Shown: piece after piece, positions 9,329 to 18,262 of the stretch
How the letters are laid out: each line of letters starts with the position of its first letter
How positions within the stretch are numbered: position 1 is the first letter of the stretch
Assembly (NCBI GenBank): GCA_019359235.1
Contig: JAHHHT010000017.1
Coordinates: 1-64,000, forward strand
DNA: 64,000 nucleotides
DNA from: Oscillatoria princeps RMCB-10
GTDB taxonomy: Bacteria; Cyanobacteriota; Cyanobacteriia; Cyanobacteriales; Oscillatoriaceae
Direction of reading: 5' to 3'
The notes under the pieces: model-generated
Database searches by the model: none
What the model was told of the DNA's origin: nothing
Seen by the model: the letters and a program-made list of their open reading frames with translations, nothing else
Position numbers and translations under genes: made by a program

Positions 9329-9424
9329 TATAGCGGTTCTCAGCTGGATGAAGTACGCATAAGAACCCCGGTTTCTTAAAGAAACCGGGGTTCTCAGTAC
9401 CTCACTAATCCGAGAAACGCTATA
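9329..9424. repeat. MITE-like element, family A
   Basis: A 96-bp element. Terminal inverted repeats are TATAGCGGTTCTC and GAGAAACGCTATA (12 of 13 match). The core is a long palindrome AGAACCCCGGTTTCTT/AAGAAACCGGGGTTCT. Related copies occur at 21640-21731, 32359-32456 and, damaged, at 13812-13903. No coding capacity. The rest of 9167-9515 shows no gene. Confidence 0.85.
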
Positions 9425-9530
9425 AGTATTGATATTTTTTCTCAAAAACCTTTATGATGATTGACGCAGTATTGCAACTGCCCGATCAGGAACAGGTGGC
9501 AATGGGCCACAGTGAATGGAGCGAACGAAC

Positions 9531-10502
9531 GTGAACAAACAGATTTTCTGGGGTGCCGGTGCCGGCTTTCTGTTGCTGGCGGGTTTGGCCCTTAGCGCCA
9601 GCGAGGGGACGCAACCCGCAAAGGCACACCACCACCCCGCCCACCAGGTGCAAGCCCCGACTGCCCAAAACTCCCTCACCCGTCTGGTTATGGTGTTTCC
9701 CTCTCGCCGGGATTCCACCGACTTGCAAAACAAAGCCAATGCTGTGGCCAAGTTTCTCTCCAAGGAACTGGGAATGCCGGTGGAAGCTATCGTTTCCGAC
9801 GAAACAGCTGCTGTGGAAGCCTTGAGAGCTAACCGCGCCGATGTGGCTTTCTTGAGCAGCCGGCCCGCCCTGAAAGCGGAGCAATTAGCCGGAGCGAAGC
9901 TCGCTCTCGCCGAGGTGCGTGCCGACTATTCCGGCGGGCACACCTATAATTCCGTGCTGGTGGTGCGCAAAGACAGCTCCCTGCGCCCCCAAGGTTCGGA
10001 AAAGCAAACCCTGCAACAGCTGAAGGGCAAAAGAATGGCCTTTGCCTCTCGCACCTCGGGATCGGGATTTATCATCCCCACCGGCCAGTTTGTGGGCCAA
10101 GGCTTAGTGGATGGCCCCGACCGCTTAGAGAATTTCTTTGGCCAAGTTACCTACGGCGATGGCTACAGCAGCGCCCTGCAAGCTGTGCTGCGCAAGCAGG
10201 CGGATGTCGCCGCTGTCTCGGAATACGCCCTCACCCCCCCCTGGATTACAGCCGAGGAAGCCTCGCAGCTGCGGGTTCTCCAGGAATTCCCCGGGGTGCC
10301 GGCGCACGGGATTTCCATTGATGACGACGTGCCGGCGGCAATGCGCGAAAAGATTGTCAGCGCCCTGCTGAAACTGAACCAGCCGGCGAACAATTCCATG
10401 CTGCGGGCTCTGTACAACTCCACCCAGCTGGTGAAAGTTGACCACAACAGCCACTTAGCGCCCATGCGTCAGGCGCTGCAACGCGCCAAAATTCAACCCT
10501 AA
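9531..10502 (+). CDS. phnD: Phosphonate-type ABC importer, substrate-binding protein
   Basis: Periplasmic binding protein of the PhnD/PtxB type. The N-terminus has a hydrophobic signal segment (IFWGAGAGFLLLAGLALSAS) and no lipobox Cys, so it is probably secreted rather than lipid-anchored. A His-rich stretch (AHHHPAHQ) follows. The core LVMVFPSRRDSTDLQNKANA, AVEALRANRADVAFLSSRPA and the mid-protein GKRMAFASRTSGSGFIIP are typical of this family. It delivers phosphonate, phosphite or a similar phosphorus compound to PhnC/PhnE. GTG 9531 is preferred because GGAG at 9518 lies nine bases before it; ATG 9516, adding five residues, is the alternative. First gene of phnDCE. I see no convincing Pho box upstream and no C-P lyase or phosphite dehydrogenase in the window, so the substrate is open. 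Confidence 0.88.
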   Translation: MNKQIFWGAGAGFLLLAGLALSASEGTQPAKAHHHPAHQVQAPTAQNSLTRLVMVFPSRRDSTDLQNKANAVAKFLSKELGMPVEAIVSDETAAVEALRANRADVAFLSSRPALKAEQLAGAKLALAEVRADYSGGHTYNSVLVVRKDSSLRPQGSEKQTLQQLKGKRMAFASRTSGSGFIIPTGQFVGQGLVDGPDRLENFFGQVTYGDGYSSALQAVLRKQADVAAVSEYALTPPWITAEEASQLRVLQEFPGVPAHGISIDDDVPAAMREKIVSALLKLNQPANNSMLRALYNSTQLVKVDHNSHLAPMRQALQRAKIQP

Positions 10503-10512
10503 TCACTGAGAA

Positions 10513-11247
10513 ATGCCTGCAATTGAGTGTGAGAACCTGGAAACGCCCTACGCAGCGTCGCTGAATCGTCCCATCCTCAGTGGGATTGACTGCGCGATCG
10601 CCCAGGGCGAGTTTGTGGCGCTGCTGGGACTGAATGGGGCCGGTAAGTCCACCCTGCTGCGGGCGCTGGTGGGGCTGGTTCCGGTGCGGCGGGGGGAGAT
10701 CCGGATTAATGGCGTGCCGGTGACTCCCCGCACCCTGGCGCGGATTCGCCGCGATGCCGGCTTGATATTTCAGGGAGGGGGGCTGGTGCGCCAGCTTTCC
10801 GCCCTGGATAACGTGCTGTGCGGGCGTTTGGGGGCGCTGTCCGCTTGGGAGACGCTCTGGGGCTTTGGGGAGGAAGACCGGCGGCGGGCGCTGGAGTTGC
10901 TGGCGGATCTGGGGTTGAAAGACCTGGCGAACCAAAAAACCGGCTCCCTCAGCGGCGGACAGCAGCAGCGGGTGGCGATCGCGCGGGCGCTGATGCGATC
11001 GCCTCAAATCCTTTTGGCAGATGAGCCGACCGCTGGGCTGGATGTGATGGGGATTAAGCAGGTGATGGAAATTTTCGCTCGGCTGCACCGGCAGGGGATG
11101 ACGGTTGTGCTGGTGTTGCATGACTTGGCGCTCGCAGCGGCTTATGCGGAGCGCGCGATTGTCCTGGATGCCGGTCGGGTGGTTCATGATGGCCGGTGCG
11201 AGAATTTGTCGGAGCGATTTGCGCAATTGAGTCAGGCTTCTGTTTGA
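10513..11247 (+). CDS. phnC: Phosphonate-type ABC importer, ATP-binding protein
   Basis: A 244-residue ABC ATPase at the cytoplasmic face of the importer. Walker A is GLNGAGKST, the signature motif LSGGQQQRVAIARAL, Walker B ILLADEPTAGLD, and the switch His is in VLHDLALA. The YAERAIVLDAGRVVHDG region is typical of PhnC. It begins 10 bases after phnD stops, so the genes are translated from one message. A HIP1 site (GCGATCGC) lies inside the signature-motif codons, as is common in cyanobacterial genes. Confidence 0.93.
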   Translation: MPAIECENLETPYAASLNRPILSGIDCAIAQGEFVALLGLNGAGKSTLLRALVGLVPVRRGEIRINGVPVTPRTLARIRRDAGLIFQGGGLVRQLSALDNVLCGRLGALSAWETLWGFGEEDRRRALELLADLGLKDLANQKTGSLSGGQQQRVAIARALMRSPQILLADEPTAGLDVMGIKQVMEIFARLHRQGMTVVLVLHDLALAAAYAERAIVLDAGRVVHDGRCENLSERFAQLSQASV

Positions 11248-11248
11248 T

Positions 11249-11283
11249 TTGAACCGCCAAGACGCAGAGGACGCCAAGGGAGT
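11249..11283. repeat. Half copy of the ACCGCCAAGACGCC repeat
   Basis: GAACCGCCAAGACGCAGAGG followed by ACGCCAAGGG, between phnC and phnE. It is the only extra sequence in an otherwise tight operon. Confidence 0.6.
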
Positions 11284-11314
11284 TTAGGAGAGGGATTTAG
11301 GCGGAGTTTGTAGG

Positions 11315-12103
11315 ATGAAAGATTTGGTGAGTTTTTGGAGGCGGAATGTTTGGGTGAGGCGGCTGGCGGTGGCTGCCGGGGTTTTCCTGGTGTATGGTTG
11401 GGCGTTGAAGGGGCTGGAGATTGACCTGGAAATGCTCAAGACGAGCTGGCCATACATGGTTGATTTTCTGTCGCGGCTGTGGCCACCGAATCTGGAAATC
11501 GTGGATGTGGCGGTGAAGGCGCTGATTGAGACGATTCAGATGTCGCTGTGGGGAACGACGATTGGGGCGGTGATTTCTCTGCCGGTGGCTGTGTGCAGCG
11601 CCCACAATCTGGCACCGAGCTGGCTGCGACCGGTGGCCAATTTTGTGCAGAATGCAGTGCGCTCGGTGCCGTCGATTGTGCTGGGGCTGTTTTTTGTGGC
11701 GGCGACCGGCTTGGGTGCGCCGGCGGGCACGCTAGCGGTGGGAATCTATACGGTGGGCTATCTTGGGAAGTTTTATCAAGAGGCTATTGAGGCAGTTGAC
11801 CCGCGCTCGATTGAGTCTTTGCAGGTGGCTGGGGCGTCTTGGGTGCAAATTGCCCAGTACGGAATTCTGCCGCAAGTGCTGCCTTTGGGGCTGGGGTACA
11901 CATTATATATGTTTGAGTACAACATTCGCGCGGCGTCGGTGCTGGGCGTGGTGGGTGCCGGTGGGATTGGCTTTGAGCTGGTGAGCTATTTCAAGAGTTT
12001 TGAGTACACCAAGGGAACCACGATGATGCTGGTGCTGCTGGTGGTGGTGACGGCGATTGATGCGATCAGCAGCAAGTTGCGCCGGCGGTTAGAGGCGATG
12101 TAG
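11315..12103 (+). CDS. phnE: Phosphonate-type ABC importer, permease
   Basis: A 262-residue inner-membrane permease with about six hydrophobic segments. The cytoplasmic EAA-type loop reads EAIEAVDPRSIESLQVAGAS, which couples to PhnC. Near the N-terminus IETIQMSLWGTTIGAVISLP and, later, FVQNAVRSVPSIVLGLFFV and ASVLGVVGAGGIGFEL are PhnE hallmarks. It completes phnDCE, 67 bases after phnC with a repeat between. No terminator with a T-run follows; the hairpin at 12181-12215 is the nearest structure. Confidence 0.93.
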   Translation: MKDLVSFWRRNVWVRRLAVAAGVFLVYGWALKGLEIDLEMLKTSWPYMVDFLSRLWPPNLEIVDVAVKALIETIQMSLWGTTIGAVISLPVAVCSAHNLAPSWLRPVANFVQNAVRSVPSIVLGLFFVAATGLGAPAGTLAVGIYTVGYLGKFYQEAIEAVDPRSIESLQVAGASWVQIAQYGILPQVLPLGLGYTLYMFEYNIRAASVLGVVGAGGIGFELVSYFKSFEYTKGTTMMLVLLVVVTAIDAISSKLRRRLEAM

Positions 12104-12180
12104 TTTCGCTGGGGGGAAAAGAACCCCACCCCCTAATCCCCTTCCGGCGAGCACCGGAGGCTTTTGGGACAGCAGTAGTA

Positions 12181-12215
12181 GTAGGGTGCGTTCCCTAAGA
12201 GGGAACGCACCCTAC
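12181..12215. repeat. GTAGGGTGCGTTCCCT hairpin
   Basis: Perfect 16-bp arms around an AAG loop. The flanking 12104-12376 region also carries two copies of GCACCGGAGGCTTTTGGGAC and a GGACAGGTGTCCCGCCTGTC element, and no gene. Confidence 0.8.
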
Positions 12216-12394
12216 CTCTCCGCGTGCACCGGAGGCTTTTGGGACAGGTGTCCCGCCTGTCCTGCGCCACCGGCGGGGGTTGGGGTGCGGGGTTGGAAGC
12301 CGGTGCGCCGGCAACTCCCGCTTAGAGGGAGCGCGAGGATTGCCGGTGTACCCCTGGGCAGTACACTGATGGAAGGGTGATTTTGAGGCGGGTG

Positions 12395-13615
12395 ATGGAC
12401 GCAGAGGAACTTCTAGCAAAGTACGCAGAGGGAGAGCGGAACTTTCAATCTGGCAATCTCAGAGGGATAGACCTGAAAGGTGCAGACCTGAGTGGGATAG
12501 ACCTAACGAGTGCAGATTTGACTGGAGCGGACTTGAGTGAGACAAATCTGGCCAAGGCGAACCTCAGTGGAACACAAATCTATAAAGCAACAGTGATAAG
12601 CGCCAATTTGAGTTGGGTAAATGCTTATTCAGCCGACCTGAAATGGACGGACTTCAGTAGTTCTGATTTCAGGGGAGCAAACTTGAGTAGCGCCAGATTG
12701 TATAGTGCAAACCTAGAAAAGTCAAACCTCACAAATGCCAACCTAAGCTCTGCAAACCTAGTCAGAGCATTCTTAAGTCAAGCAGACCTGAGTATAGCCA
12801 ACCTGAGCAATGCCAATCTGACTGGGGCAGATTTGGCTGGAGCGGACTTAAGTCGGGCGAACCTAGAGGGTGCAGCGCTGCAACAGGCATATCTCCAGAA
12901 AGCTAAACTTCGGCTAGCCTATCTGAACAAAGTGGATTTGTCAGGCTTGAATCTAGCTGATGTGGATCTGGGTGTGGCATACCTTGGAGCTGCAAACCTC
13001 AACTACGCCTGTCTGCGGGGGGCAAATTTAGAGAGAGCCTTTCTGGAAGATGCAAATTTGATTAGGGCCAACCTGGATGGAGCCAACCTGAGAAAGGCAG
13101 ACTTGACCGGCGCAAACATCTATGGGGCAAGCCTGAACGATACAGACCTGAGTGGTGCGATAATGCCCGATGGAGAGCGCAACAAGCCAGCCGACTCTCC
13201 GAAAACCTCAGGAAAAGTGACATCAATGACACGCCAAATCATCCGTAGCGAACAAGCACCGGCACCCGTGGGGCCATACAGCCAAGCCATCGCAGCCACC
13301 GGCACCATGATTTTCCTCGCCGGCCAAATTCCCCTCGACCCCAGAATTAACGAGATTGTCCACACCGGCGATGTGGCCAAGCAAACCGAGCAAGTCATGG
13401 CAAATATCGAAGCCGTGCTCGCCGCTGCCGGTGCCTCTTTCAAGAATGTAGTGAAAACTACCGTATTTTTGGCGGACATGAACGATTTTGCCGCCATGAA
13501 TTCGGTTTATGCGCGATATTTTGAGGCGGGAAATGCGCCGGCTCGCTCTACAGTACAGGTGTCCCGCCTGCCGAAAGACGCGCTGGTAGAGATTGAGTGC
13601 GTGGCGGTGATTTGA
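12395..13615 (+). CDS. Pentapeptide-repeat protein fused to RidA
   Basis: One uninterrupted frame joins two families. Residues about 1-270 are pentapeptide repeats of the A(D/N)Lxx type ([20 protein letters not shown]), which fold as a right-handed beta helix; role unknown. Residues 278 to the end form a complete Rid[21 protein letters not shown], then [10 protein letters not shown] and the C-terminal [16 protein letters not shown], including the Arg of APARSTVQV that contacts 2-iminobutanoate-type substrates. RidA hydrolyses reactive enamines/imines released by PLP enzymes. An internal ATG at 13226 with AGGAAAAG eight bases upstream begins exactly where free-standing RidA proteins start, so RidA may also be made alone. 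Start ATG 12395 follows GAGGCGGG and gives the usual [17 protein letters not shown] opening; an upstream GTG at 12377 is less likely. Confidence 0.85.
   Translation: MDAEELLAKYAEGERNFQSGNLRGIDLKGADLSGIDLTSADLTGADLSETNLAKANLSGTQIYKATVISANLSWVNAYSADLKWTDFSSSDFRGANLSSARLYSANLEKSNLTNANLSSANLVRAFLSQADLSIANLSNANLTGADLAGADLSRANLEGAALQQAYLQKAKLRLAYLNKVDLSGLNLADVDLGVAYLGAANLNYACLRGANLERAFLEDANLIRANLDGANLRKADLTGANIYGASLNDTDLSGAIMPDGERNKPADSPKTSGKVTSMTRQIIRSEQAPAPVGPYSQAIAATGTMIFLAGQIPLDPRINEIVHTGDVAKQTEQVMANIEAVLAAAGASFKNVVKTTVFLADMNDFAAMNSVYARYFEAGNAPARSTVQVSRLPKDALVEIECVAVI
13210..13228 (+). promoter_or_regulatory. Internal ribosome-binding site and ATG for RidA
   Basis: AGGAAAAG at 13210-13217, then an in-frame ATG at 13226-13228. 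It would give a 129-residue RidA, the normal family length, with no need for a stop between the two modules. Confidence 0.45.
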
Positions 13616-13670
13616 AAAGCCGGTAAGGTGGGCAAATTAGCCGGCGATTGCAAATATCGGCTGCACAAAC

Positions 13671-13692
13671 AAAACCCGCCGGAGCGGGTTTT
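13671..13692 (+). terminator. Rho-independent terminator after the RidA fusion
   Basis: AAAACCCGC (13671-13679) pairs with GCGGGTTTT (13684-13692) around CGGA; the T-run is the right arm itself. It is 55 bases after the RidA stop. Confidence 0.75.
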
Positions 13693-13727
13693 ATAAGCTG
13701 TTAGGCTTTTAACCTGCTTTTTCGTTG

Positions 13728-13808
13728 AAAGGAGGCAGAGCCTACAGATTGCGTTCCCAAAGGAGGCAGAGCCTCCAGATTGCGTTCCCAGGCTCTGCCT
13801 GGGAACGA
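13728..13808. repeat. GGAGGCAGAGCCT / GTTCCCAGGCTCTGCCTGGGAACG repeats
   Basis: Two direct copies of AAAGGAGGCAGAGCCT followed by ATTGCGTTCCCA, then a palindrome GTTCCCAGGC...GCCTGGGAAC. A GTTCCCAGGCGGAGCCTGGG relative lies near 29169. Confidence 0.6.
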
Positions 13809-13811
13809 GAG

Positions 13812-13903
13812 ATGCCAGAAACCCGGTTTCGTAGGGGCGGGCCCCCGTGCCCGCCCTCTTCCGGGTTTCTCAGTACCTTACTCAGATGAAAACCGCTATA
13901 AAT
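13812..13903. repeat. Family A MITE interrupted by another repeat
   Basis: The family A core and right end are present (AGAAACCCGGTTTC, CGGGTTTCTCAGTACCT, GAAAACCGCTATA), but GTAGGGGCGGGCCCCCGTGC and CCGCCC have replaced the centre of the palindrome. One repeat seems to have inserted into another. Confidence 0.6.
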
Positions 13904-13909
13904 GTGTTT

Positions 13910-15922
13910 TTATTTCACTGCAACCACCACTCCCTCACTCTCATTCGCCATCCGGTCAGCGGCGCACAGGGCGTAAGTTCCCGGCTCAACACTGACAGAA
14001 GTTGTCGCCACCGGCAGCACTCGCAGCAGCTTCCAGCTATCACCATCCTGCTTGTAAAGCGTCCACGAACGAATATCCCCACCGGCAGCTGGATTCCAAC
14101 TTATTTGCCCATTTTTCACCGCGACTCCTGTCGGGGGTGCGGGGGGTGCGGCATCCATATCCGGCATAGTTGGCACCAGTGCCGGTGTGGCGTAGGTCGA
14201 ATCTTTGAAATTGTCATAAACCCTTTCACGGTTGTCCTTAAAAGCCTTTATACTGTAGAAAATATTCCCCAGAGAGAGCTGAGTTTTGTAGCCGCGAGAA
14301 ATGTCAACCTGCTTGGTAATTTCCTCCAGTTTCCAGCTTTTGCCGTCCAGCAGACTTAAATTATTACCCACATAAATGTGCTTGCGCTTGGGGTTCTGCT
14401 CAACCCACCACTTGAGCAGCACGGGATAGCTCTGCGCCGGCGGAGCGATGCGCCAGTAGAGTTGGGGCGCGAAATAATCCACCCAACCCTCCACCAGCCA
14501 TTTCTTGGAATCGGTGTACAGTTCCTCGTAAGTGTCCAACCCGCGAATTCCAGCCGGCTCTCCGGGGCGGAAAATGCCAAACGGACTGATGCCAAATTTG
14601 ACGTGCCGCTTTTCGGCGCGAATCCCTGCGGCGAGGCGCTGAATCATTTGATTGATATTTTCCCGCCGCCAGTCGCCCAGGCTCATTTTGCCGCCAGCCG
14701 CCTGATAAGCGGCATAGGTTTTACTGTCATTAAAAGACTGACCGGCTATGGGATAGGGATAGAAATAATCATCGATTTGAATGCCATCCACATCATAGCG
14801 GCGCACCACATCGATAATCACGTCGTAAGTTTTTTGCTGAACGACAGCCGCCCCCGGATCCATCCACATGGCATTGCCATATTGGTAAACGTATTCCGGA
14901 TGGGTTACGCCAATGTGAGGGGAAACCGTTTGGGAGCCGGTTAAGGTCGTTTTGGCTCGGTAGGGGTTGAACCAAGCGTGCAGCTCAATATTGCGCTTGT
15001 GGCTTTCTTCAATGGCAAACGCCAGCGGGTCATAAGAGGGCCAAGGGGCCTGACCTTGGATGCCGGTGATCCAGTGACTCCAAGGCTCCAATTGAGAGGG
15101 ATAAATAGCATCCCCTTCTGGGCGCACTTGCAAGACAATGGCATTGAAATTCATTGCTTGCACCTGGTCAATAATCTGGATGAATTCAGCTTTTTGCTGG
15201 TCCACCGGCAGTCCTGGCTTTGATGGCCAGTCCCGGTTCCAAGCTGTTGCCACCCACACCCCCCGGAACTCCCGCACATGCCCAACATTAACCCGCTGCT
15301 GTGCCCCGTCGCCGGGGGGAACCACAATATAGCCGGATTGAATGCTAGGAACTTTGCCAATCCGCACTAGCGCTTGATAGATAAAAGCCGCAACATCGGC
15401 GCGGGTTGCCATTTGATTCGGTTTGAGCGATTTCAAGGTCGGGTAGTTAACCACCATTTTAGCGCCGGTGGCTGCTGCTACCTTGTCTGTTGCGTAGCCA
15501 GGAATCTGAGCCGCATCGTCATAGAATTGTGAGAGGGGGAATTTGAGGTAGGATGTATTGTTATAGGCAATCCCCAAACCACTGACTAAGGAAACTAAGG
15601 TTTGCACCTTTGTGATTTTGTCGTCAGGGCGGAAGCGCTTGTCGGGATAGCCCGACAAAAACTCACTTTCGTAAGCTTTTTGAATCGCTGCTGCTGCCCA
15701 GTGCTTGGAAGGAACATCGACAAAGCCGGCATACTTCCGCTTGGAAGCTTTCTGAAAGGCTTTCAGCAGGATGGCAGCAAACTGAGCTCGGGTCATGGCT
15801 TCGTTGGGTCGAAAAGTCCCATCGGGAAACCCGCTGACAATGCCGCGCTGGGCTAAGCCTTCTATGAACGGGCGTGCCCAACTATTTTTTATATCAGAAA
15901 AGCGAGGAGAGGTGGCAACCAT
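13910..15922 (-). CDS. SLH-domain family-10-like glycosyl hydrolase (GHL10), copy 1
   Basis: Cell-envelope protein of 670 residues. Three SLH modules span about 5-195 (ITR-like motifs GIVSGFPDGTFRPNEAMTRA and FLSGYPDKRFRPDD) and usually bind secondary cell-wall polymer or peptidoglycan-linked polymers. A GHL10 barrel spans about 215-545: EFRGVWVATAWNRDWPSKPG, FNAIVLQVRPEGDAIYPS, AWFNPYRAK, and the active-site strand DGIQIDDYFYPYP. A fibronectin-like domain ends the protein (ISWNPAAGGDIRSWTLYKQD). No signal peptide is evident at the N-terminus, a common feature of this family. Tandem with a paralogue upstream (16148-18262). Substrate is unknown; related proteins act on cell-wall or exopolysaccharide glycans. 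Confidence 0.88.
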   Translation of the reverse strand: MVATSPRFSDIKNSWARPFIEGLAQRGIVSGFPDGTFRPNEAMTRAQFAAILLKAFQKASKRKYAGFVDVPSKHWAAAAIQKAYESEFLSGYPDKRFRPDDKITKVQTLVSLVSGLGIAYNNTSYLKFPLSQFYDDAAQIPGYATDKVAAATGAKMVVNYPTLKSLKPNQMATRADVAAFIYQALVRIGKVPSIQSGYIVVPPGDGAQQRVNVGHVREFRGVWVATAWNRDWPSKPGLPVDQQKAEFIQIIDQVQAMNFNAIVLQVRPEGDAIYPSQLEPWSHWITGIQGQAPWPSYDPLAFAIEESHKRNIELHAWFNPYRAKTTLTGSQTVSPHIGVTHPEYVYQYGNAMWMDPGAAVVQQKTYDVIIDVVRRYDVDGIQIDDYFYPYPIAGQSFNDSKTYAAYQAAGGKMSLGDWRRENINQMIQRLAAGIRAEKRHVKFGISPFGIFRPGEPAGIRGLDTYEELYTDSKKWLVEGWVDYFAPQLYWRIAPPAQSYPVLLKWWVEQNPKRKHIYVGNNLSLLDGKSWKLEEITKQVDISRGYKTQLSLGNIFYSIKAFKDNRERVYDNFKDSTYATPALVPTMPDMDAAPPAPPTGVAVKNGQISWNPAAGGDIRSWTLYKQDGDSWKLLRVLPVATTSVSVEPGTYALCAADRMANESEGVVVAVK

Positions 15923-16066
15923 ATTTTACTTTAACTATATAAAGGAGGGGGTGCGAAACGAGATGGGTCGCTGGAAGTAAATTGGGAGATTATCACTTTT
16001 GAAATAAGATTTACTCCCTGAAGCCGCAGCTATCCGGATTGTTTCCCCAAAGCCAGAAACAAAGCC

Positions 16067-16143
16067 AGAAACCCGGTTTCTTGGAGAAACCGGGTTTCTA
16101 AACCCCAGCCAGAAACCCGGTTTTTTGGAGAAACCGGGTTTCT
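16067..16143. repeat. Two tandem AGAAACCCGGTTTCT palindromes
   Basis: Palindromes at 16067-16099 and 16111-16143, each AGAAACCCGG...CCGGGTTTCT, placed between the two SLH-GHL10 genes and just 3' of copy 2, where they could end its message. They match the cores of family A and C elements without the terminal repeats. Confidence 0.75.
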
Positions 16144-16147
16144 AAAC

Positions 16148-18262
16148 CTATTTGACGGTGACTGTTACTGCTGCACTTTCGTTCGCCATCCTGTCAACAG
16201 CGCACAGGGCGTAGGTTCCCGGATCGGCGGTGACAGAAGTGGTCGCCACCGGCAGCACTCGCACCAGCGTCCAGCTATCGCCAGTCTGCTTGTAAAGTGT
16301 CCAGGAACGAACATCGCCACCGGCAGCCGCATTCCAAGTTATCTGCCCACTGTTTGCGCTGACTCCTTTTGGGGGAGCCGGCGGAACAGCATCCAGTGCC
16401 GGCATGGTGGGGGCGAGTGCCGGTGCGGGATAAATCGAGGCTTTTAAAGTGTCAGAAATGCCCTGACGGTTTTCATTCAAAGCCTTCACGCTGTAGAAGA
16501 TATTCCCGACAGCGAGCTTGTCCGAGAGGCTGCGAGTAATCTCAACCTGTTTGGAAATCTCCTCAACCTTCCAGTTTACCCCATCCAGCAGATTTACATT
16601 GTTACCGGCATAAATCTGCCGGCGCTTGGGGTTATTGTTCGCCCACCATTGCAGGAGTACGGGATAGCTTTGGGCGGCTTGGTCAGTGCGCCAGTAGAGT
16701 TGCGGGGCTAAATAGTCAACCCAACCTTCTTGCAGCCATTTTTTGGAGTCGGCATAGAGTTGGTTGTAGGCATCTAGCCCTTGAATCCCTGCCGGCTCTC
16801 CAGGGCGGTAAGTGCCAAAAGGACTGACGCCAAACTTGACGTTCGGCTTGGCTGCGCGAATGCCGGTGGCTAGGCGCTGAATGATTTGATTGATATTTTC
16901 TCGCCGCCAATCTGCTAGGGACAGTTTGCCGCCACCGGCTTGATACGCCTGGTAGGTTTGGCTGTCGGGGAAAGGCACATCCTTGATAGGATAGGGATAG
17001 AATGAGTCGTAGATGTGAATGCCATCCACGTCATAGCGGCGCACGACATCAAGAACTACGTCGTAAGCCCGATCTTGAACCAGTTTCGCTCCCGGGTCCA
17101 TCCACAGCTGGTTGCCGTAGGGATAGACATATTCCGGATTGGTCACTGCGATGTGCGGGCTGACAGGAACGGTCTTCGCCGAAACTTTGGCGCGGTAGAG
17201 ATTGAACCAAGCGTGCAGTTCAATATTGCGCTTGTGGCTTTCTTCGATGGCAAACTCCAGCGGGTCGTAAATGAGGGAAGGTGCCAGCCCTTGTGTGCCG
17301 GTGAGAAATGCGCTCCAAGGCTCCAGTTGAGAGAGGTACAGGGTGTCTCCTTCGACGCGGACTTGCAAGACAATGGCATTGAAATTCATGGCTTGCAGCC
17401 GGTCGAGTATCTGGATGAGTTCAGCTTTCTGTTTGTCAGCTGACAGTCCAGACCTGGATGGCCAATCACCCGTTACTGGCGTCAGCCATGCGCCCCGGAA
17501 CTCCCGCTTGTGGCTAACCCCAACCGGCGTTGGAGTTGGAGTTGGTGTGGGTGTGGGAGTTGGTGTGGGAGTTGGTGTGGGTGTGGGTGTGGGAATCGGT
17601 GTGGGTGTGGGAATCGGTGTGGGAGTTGGAGTTGGTGTGGGAGTTGGAGTTGGTGTGGGTGTCGCACCAACAATGTAGTCAGATTTAATAGCAGGAACTT
17701 GTTTGAGATACGCTAGGGCTTGATAGATAAAAGCCGCTACCTCGCCACGGGTTGCCCCATTCAGGGGTTTGAGCGACTTTATATTGGGGTAGTTAACCAC
17801 CATCCCAGCGCCGGTGGCAATTTTGATTTTGTCCGTTGCGTAGCCGGGAATTTCGCCGGCATCTTGATAGAGTTCTGGCAGGGTTTTGAGCGTGGCGGTG
17901 CTGCTAGTAATCGCCAGACCGCTGACTAGGGAAACGAGGGATTGCACCCTTGTGATACTGTCGTCAGGGCGAAAGCGCTTATCGGGATAGCCCGACAAAA
18001 ACTCAGTTTCGTAAGCCTTTTTAATCGCAGCAGCTGCCCAGTGCTTAGCAGGAATATCTGCAAACGAGGTGTACGGGCGCTTTGAAGGTTTTTGAAAAGC
18101 TTTCATGAGGATGGCAGCAAACTGAGCCCGGGTCATGGCTTGGCTGGGCCGAAATGTCCCATCCGGAAACCCGCTGACAATGCCCCGCGCTGCTAAGCCT
18201 TCTATGAATGGTCGCGCCCAGTGTTCTTGAATATCAGACAGTTGAGTTGAACTCGCTACCAT
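16148..18262 (-). CDS. SLH-domain GHL10 protein, copy 2, with PT-rich linker
   Basis: Paralogue of the downstream gene, 704 residues, with the same order: three SLH modules (about 5-195), linker, GHL10 domain (about 255-580) and a C-terminal fibronectin-like domain (ITWNAAAGGDVRSWTLYKQT). Two differences stand out. A linker of about 50 residues of alternating Pro and Thr lies between the SLH and hydrolase parts, where copy 1 has a short non-repetitive linker. The active-site strand reads DGIHIYDSFYPYP where copy 1 has DGIQIDDYFYPYP, so the first Asp of the DD pair is Tyr and the following Tyr is Ser. The change may reduce or abolish catalysis, leaving a glycan-binding role (inference). No signal peptide is seen at the N-terminus. 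Confidence 0.87.
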   Translation of the reverse strand: MVASSTQLSDIQEHWARPFIEGLAARGIVSGFPDGTFRPSQAMTRAQFAAILMKAFQKPSKRPYTSFADIPAKHWAAAAIKKAYETEFLSGYPDKRFRPDDSITRVQSLVSLVSGLAITSSTATLKTLPELYQDAGEIPGYATDKIKIATGAGMVVNYPNIKSLKPLNGATRGEVAAFIYQALAYLKQVPAIKSDYIVGATPTPTPTPTPTPTPTPIPTPTPIPTPTPTPTPTPTPTPTPTPTPTPVGVSHKREFRGAWLTPVTGDWPSRSGLSADKQKAELIQILDRLQAMNFNAIVLQVRVEGDTLYLSQLEPWSAFLTGTQGLAPSLIYDPLEFAIEESHKRNIELHAWFNLYRAKVSAKTVPVSPHIAVTNPEYVYPYGNQLWMDPGAKLVQDRAYDVVLDVVRRYDVDGIHIYDSFYPYPIKDVPFPDSQTYQAYQAGGGKLSLADWRRENINQIIQRLATGIRAAKPNVKFGVSPFGTYRPGEPAGIQGLDAYNQLYADSKKWLQEGWVDYLAPQLYWRTDQAAQSYPVLLQWWANNNPKRRQIYAGNNVNLLDGVNWKVEEISKQVEITRSLSDKLAVGNIFYSVKALNENRQGISDTLKASIYPAPALAPTMPALDAVPPAPPKGVSANSGQITWNAAAGGDVRSWTLYKQTGDSWTLVRVLPVATTSVTADPGTYALCAVDRMANESAAVTVTVK
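17521..17673. repeat. Low-complexity repeat encoding the Pro-Thr linker
   Basis: Imperfect hexamer array of GGAGTT, GGTGTG and GGAATC units inside copy 2 of the SLH-GHL10 genes. The unit is a multiple of three, so length can change without breaking the frame. Confidence 0.85.

Noticed and set aside
9430-9515. Pho box upstream of phnD
   Set aside because: No tandem CTTAACC-like repeats could be seen.
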